From contig BJHC01000082.1 in NCBI GenBank assembly GCA_014191535.1, positions 1-6,538 on the forward strand: a stretch of DNA of 6,538 bases. Direction: 5' to 3'. Source of the stretch: Cyanobium sp. GTDB taxonomy: Bacteria; Cyanobacteriota; Cyanobacteriia; PCC-6307; Cyanobiaceae. Below, in pieces: positions 5,793-6,538 of the stretch (position 1 is its first letter; every line of letters starts with the position of its first letter). The position numbers and the translations under genes are program-made. Below the pieces are notes generated by a model. The model saw only the letters and a list, made by a program, of their open reading frames with translations, had not been told where the DNA came from and searched no databases.

Positions 5793-6538
5793 TCAGGCGC
5801 TGGGTTCGGAACTGAACAGGATCATGCCGTCGCCCACCAGCGCATCCCGGCCCAGCAGGCCAGCGCGGGAATCGCGCAGCTCCAGGTGGTCGTAGCCGAG
5901 ATCGCGGGCCCACTGCTGCCAGAGCTCGGCGCGGCGCTGCTGCTCCTTGGCAGCCAGGGCCGGGAAGGCGGGGGCCAGCTGCAGGCTGAGGCTGGAGGCG
6001 TCCGCATCGCCCACGGCCCTGCGGATCAGACCATCGGCGCCGGGGCGCTGCAGCAACAGTACCAACGGATCCGGTGGCGGCGGCTCAAGCGGCTCCGCCT
6101 CCAGAGACTCCGCATCGGTCGCAGGCTCCAGTGCGGGCTCCGGTGCGGGCTCCGGTGCGGGCTCCGGTGCGGGCTCCGGTGCGGGCTCAGGCAGCACGGC
6201 CGCGGCGGGGGGCTCTGCAGCGGGGGGCGGCGGTTCCGTTGTCGCGGGCCGCAGCCGCGGCAGCCACACCCCCAGGGCCATCAGGGCCGCCAGGGCCAGG
6301 GCCAGCAGCAGCGGCCAGAACAGCGGCGCCAGGTCGACGGGCCACCAGCGGGGGCGCCAGAGGCCGCCCTCGCCATTGCGCCGCAGGGATTCCCGCAGCC
6401 GTAAGCCCGTGTCGGCCACCACGGCGCGCAGGTCCTCCGCCAGCAGCCCCCAGGGGTTGCGGTAGGGGGCGGGCAGGGTGGACCTGTCCGGGTCAGACCG
6501 GTCGGGTGAACGGGGAGCGGGGCGGATCAGTTGCTGTT
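5793..6538 (-). CDS. Uncharacterised membrane protein with PEPA-repeat linker, partial
   Basis: I do not recognise a named function. The frame is open to the right edge, so the gene begins outside the window; 247 residues are visible (numbered from the edge). The order is a charged, Arg/Pro-rich N-terminal part including NPWGLLAEDLRA (27-38), one hydrophobic segment at about 69-92 (LAPLFWPLLLALALAAL...), a Pro/Ala/Glu linker with a run of PEPA repeats at about 116-139, and a C-terminal domain of about 100 residues containing QQRRAELWQQWARDLGYDHLELRDS and, near the end, GRDALVGDGMILF. With Arg-rich sequence before the single segment, the likely topology is N-in, with the linker and C-terminal domain outside the membrane, resembling the plan of TonB-like proteins, although no TonB domain is seen. 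GTG 6422 could be read as a start, but NPWGLL upstream looks like real protein. The 4-nt spacing to murF suggests an envelope or cell-wall role, by inference only. Confidence 0.75.
   Translation of the reverse strand, partial: QQLIRPAPRSPDRSDPDRSTLPAPYRNPWGLLAEDLRAVVADTGLRLRESLRRNGEGGLWRPRWWPVDLAPLFWPLLLALALAALMALGVWLPRLRPATTEPPPPAAEPPAAAVLPEPAPEPAPEPAPEPAPEPALEPATDAESLEAEPLEPPPPDPLVLLLQRPGADGLIRRAVGDADASSLSLQLAPAFPALAAKEQQRRAELWQQWARDLGYDHLELRDSRAGLLGRDALVGDGMILFSSEPSA
6121..6189. repeat. 12-bp in-frame tandem repeat encoding the PEPA linker
   Basis: The 12-mer GCGGGCTCCGGT is repeated perfectly four times (6133-6180). It is flanked by a degenerate copy at 6121-6132 and a partial copy at 6181-6189. 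On the - strand each unit encodes Pro-Glu-Pro-Ala. Because the unit is a multiple of three, copy-number change by slippage would lengthen or shorten the linker without a frameshift. Confidence 0.92.

Noticed and set aside
5619..6404. Open frame on the + strand with repeated Cys-Gly-Leu-Arg units
   Set aside because: The repeats are the complement of the 12-bp PEPA minisatellite. The - strand frame has a credible membrane segment and linker, while this one has no coherent fold.

Overview
The window is GC-rich (roughly 70% by eye) and tightly packed with genes, almost certainly from a cyanobacterium of the Cyanobium/Synechococcus group. Support for this comes from the cyanobacterial-type class II EPSP synthase, a stand-alone MnmC2-type methyltransferase, a Coq4-family protein, starts that mostly lack Shine-Dalgarno sequences, and one copy of the HIP1 octamer GCGATCGC. 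The organism assignment is inference from protein character, not from a database search.

Layout: two gene blocks converge. On the + strand, 1-3524 carries the 3' part of aroA (cut by the left edge), a short MscL-like membrane channel, a DUF752/MnmC2-type tRNA methyltransferase and glmU. Spacing is 100 bp after aroA, a short overlap between the channel and methyltransferase genes, and 28 bp before glmU, so these probably form one transcription unit. On the - strand, reading from the right edge, there is the 3' part of an uncharacterised membrane protein with a PEPA-repeat linker (cut by the right edge), then murF only 4 nt later, then a 155-bp gap, then a Coq4-family gene. The glmU and coq4-like stop codons face each other 12 bp apart.

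Functionally the region is weighted towards the cell envelope and chorismate-linked metabolism. GlmU makes UDP-GlcNAc, the first committed precursor of peptidoglycan. MurF adds D-Ala-D-Ala in the last cytoplasmic precursor step. The PEPA protein sits in the membrane and its gene is coupled to murF. AroA makes EPSP, the precursor of chorismate, from which quinones and aromatic amino acids derive. The Coq4-like protein keeps the metal-binding motif of the quinone enzyme although cyanobacteria are not known to make ubiquinone.

I see no phage, transposon, CRISPR array, tRNA or rRNA. The most unusual non-coding stretch is 4194-4348, between murF and the coq4-like gene. It packs a perfect 13-bp tandem duplication across the murF stop, a 10-bp-period direct repeat, two mutually exclusive GC hairpins, and an 8-bp inverted repeat ending 2 nt before the coq4-like ATG. 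No clearly new multi-gene system is visible; the best leads are the Coq4-like gene with its leader and the murF-coupled PEPA protein.
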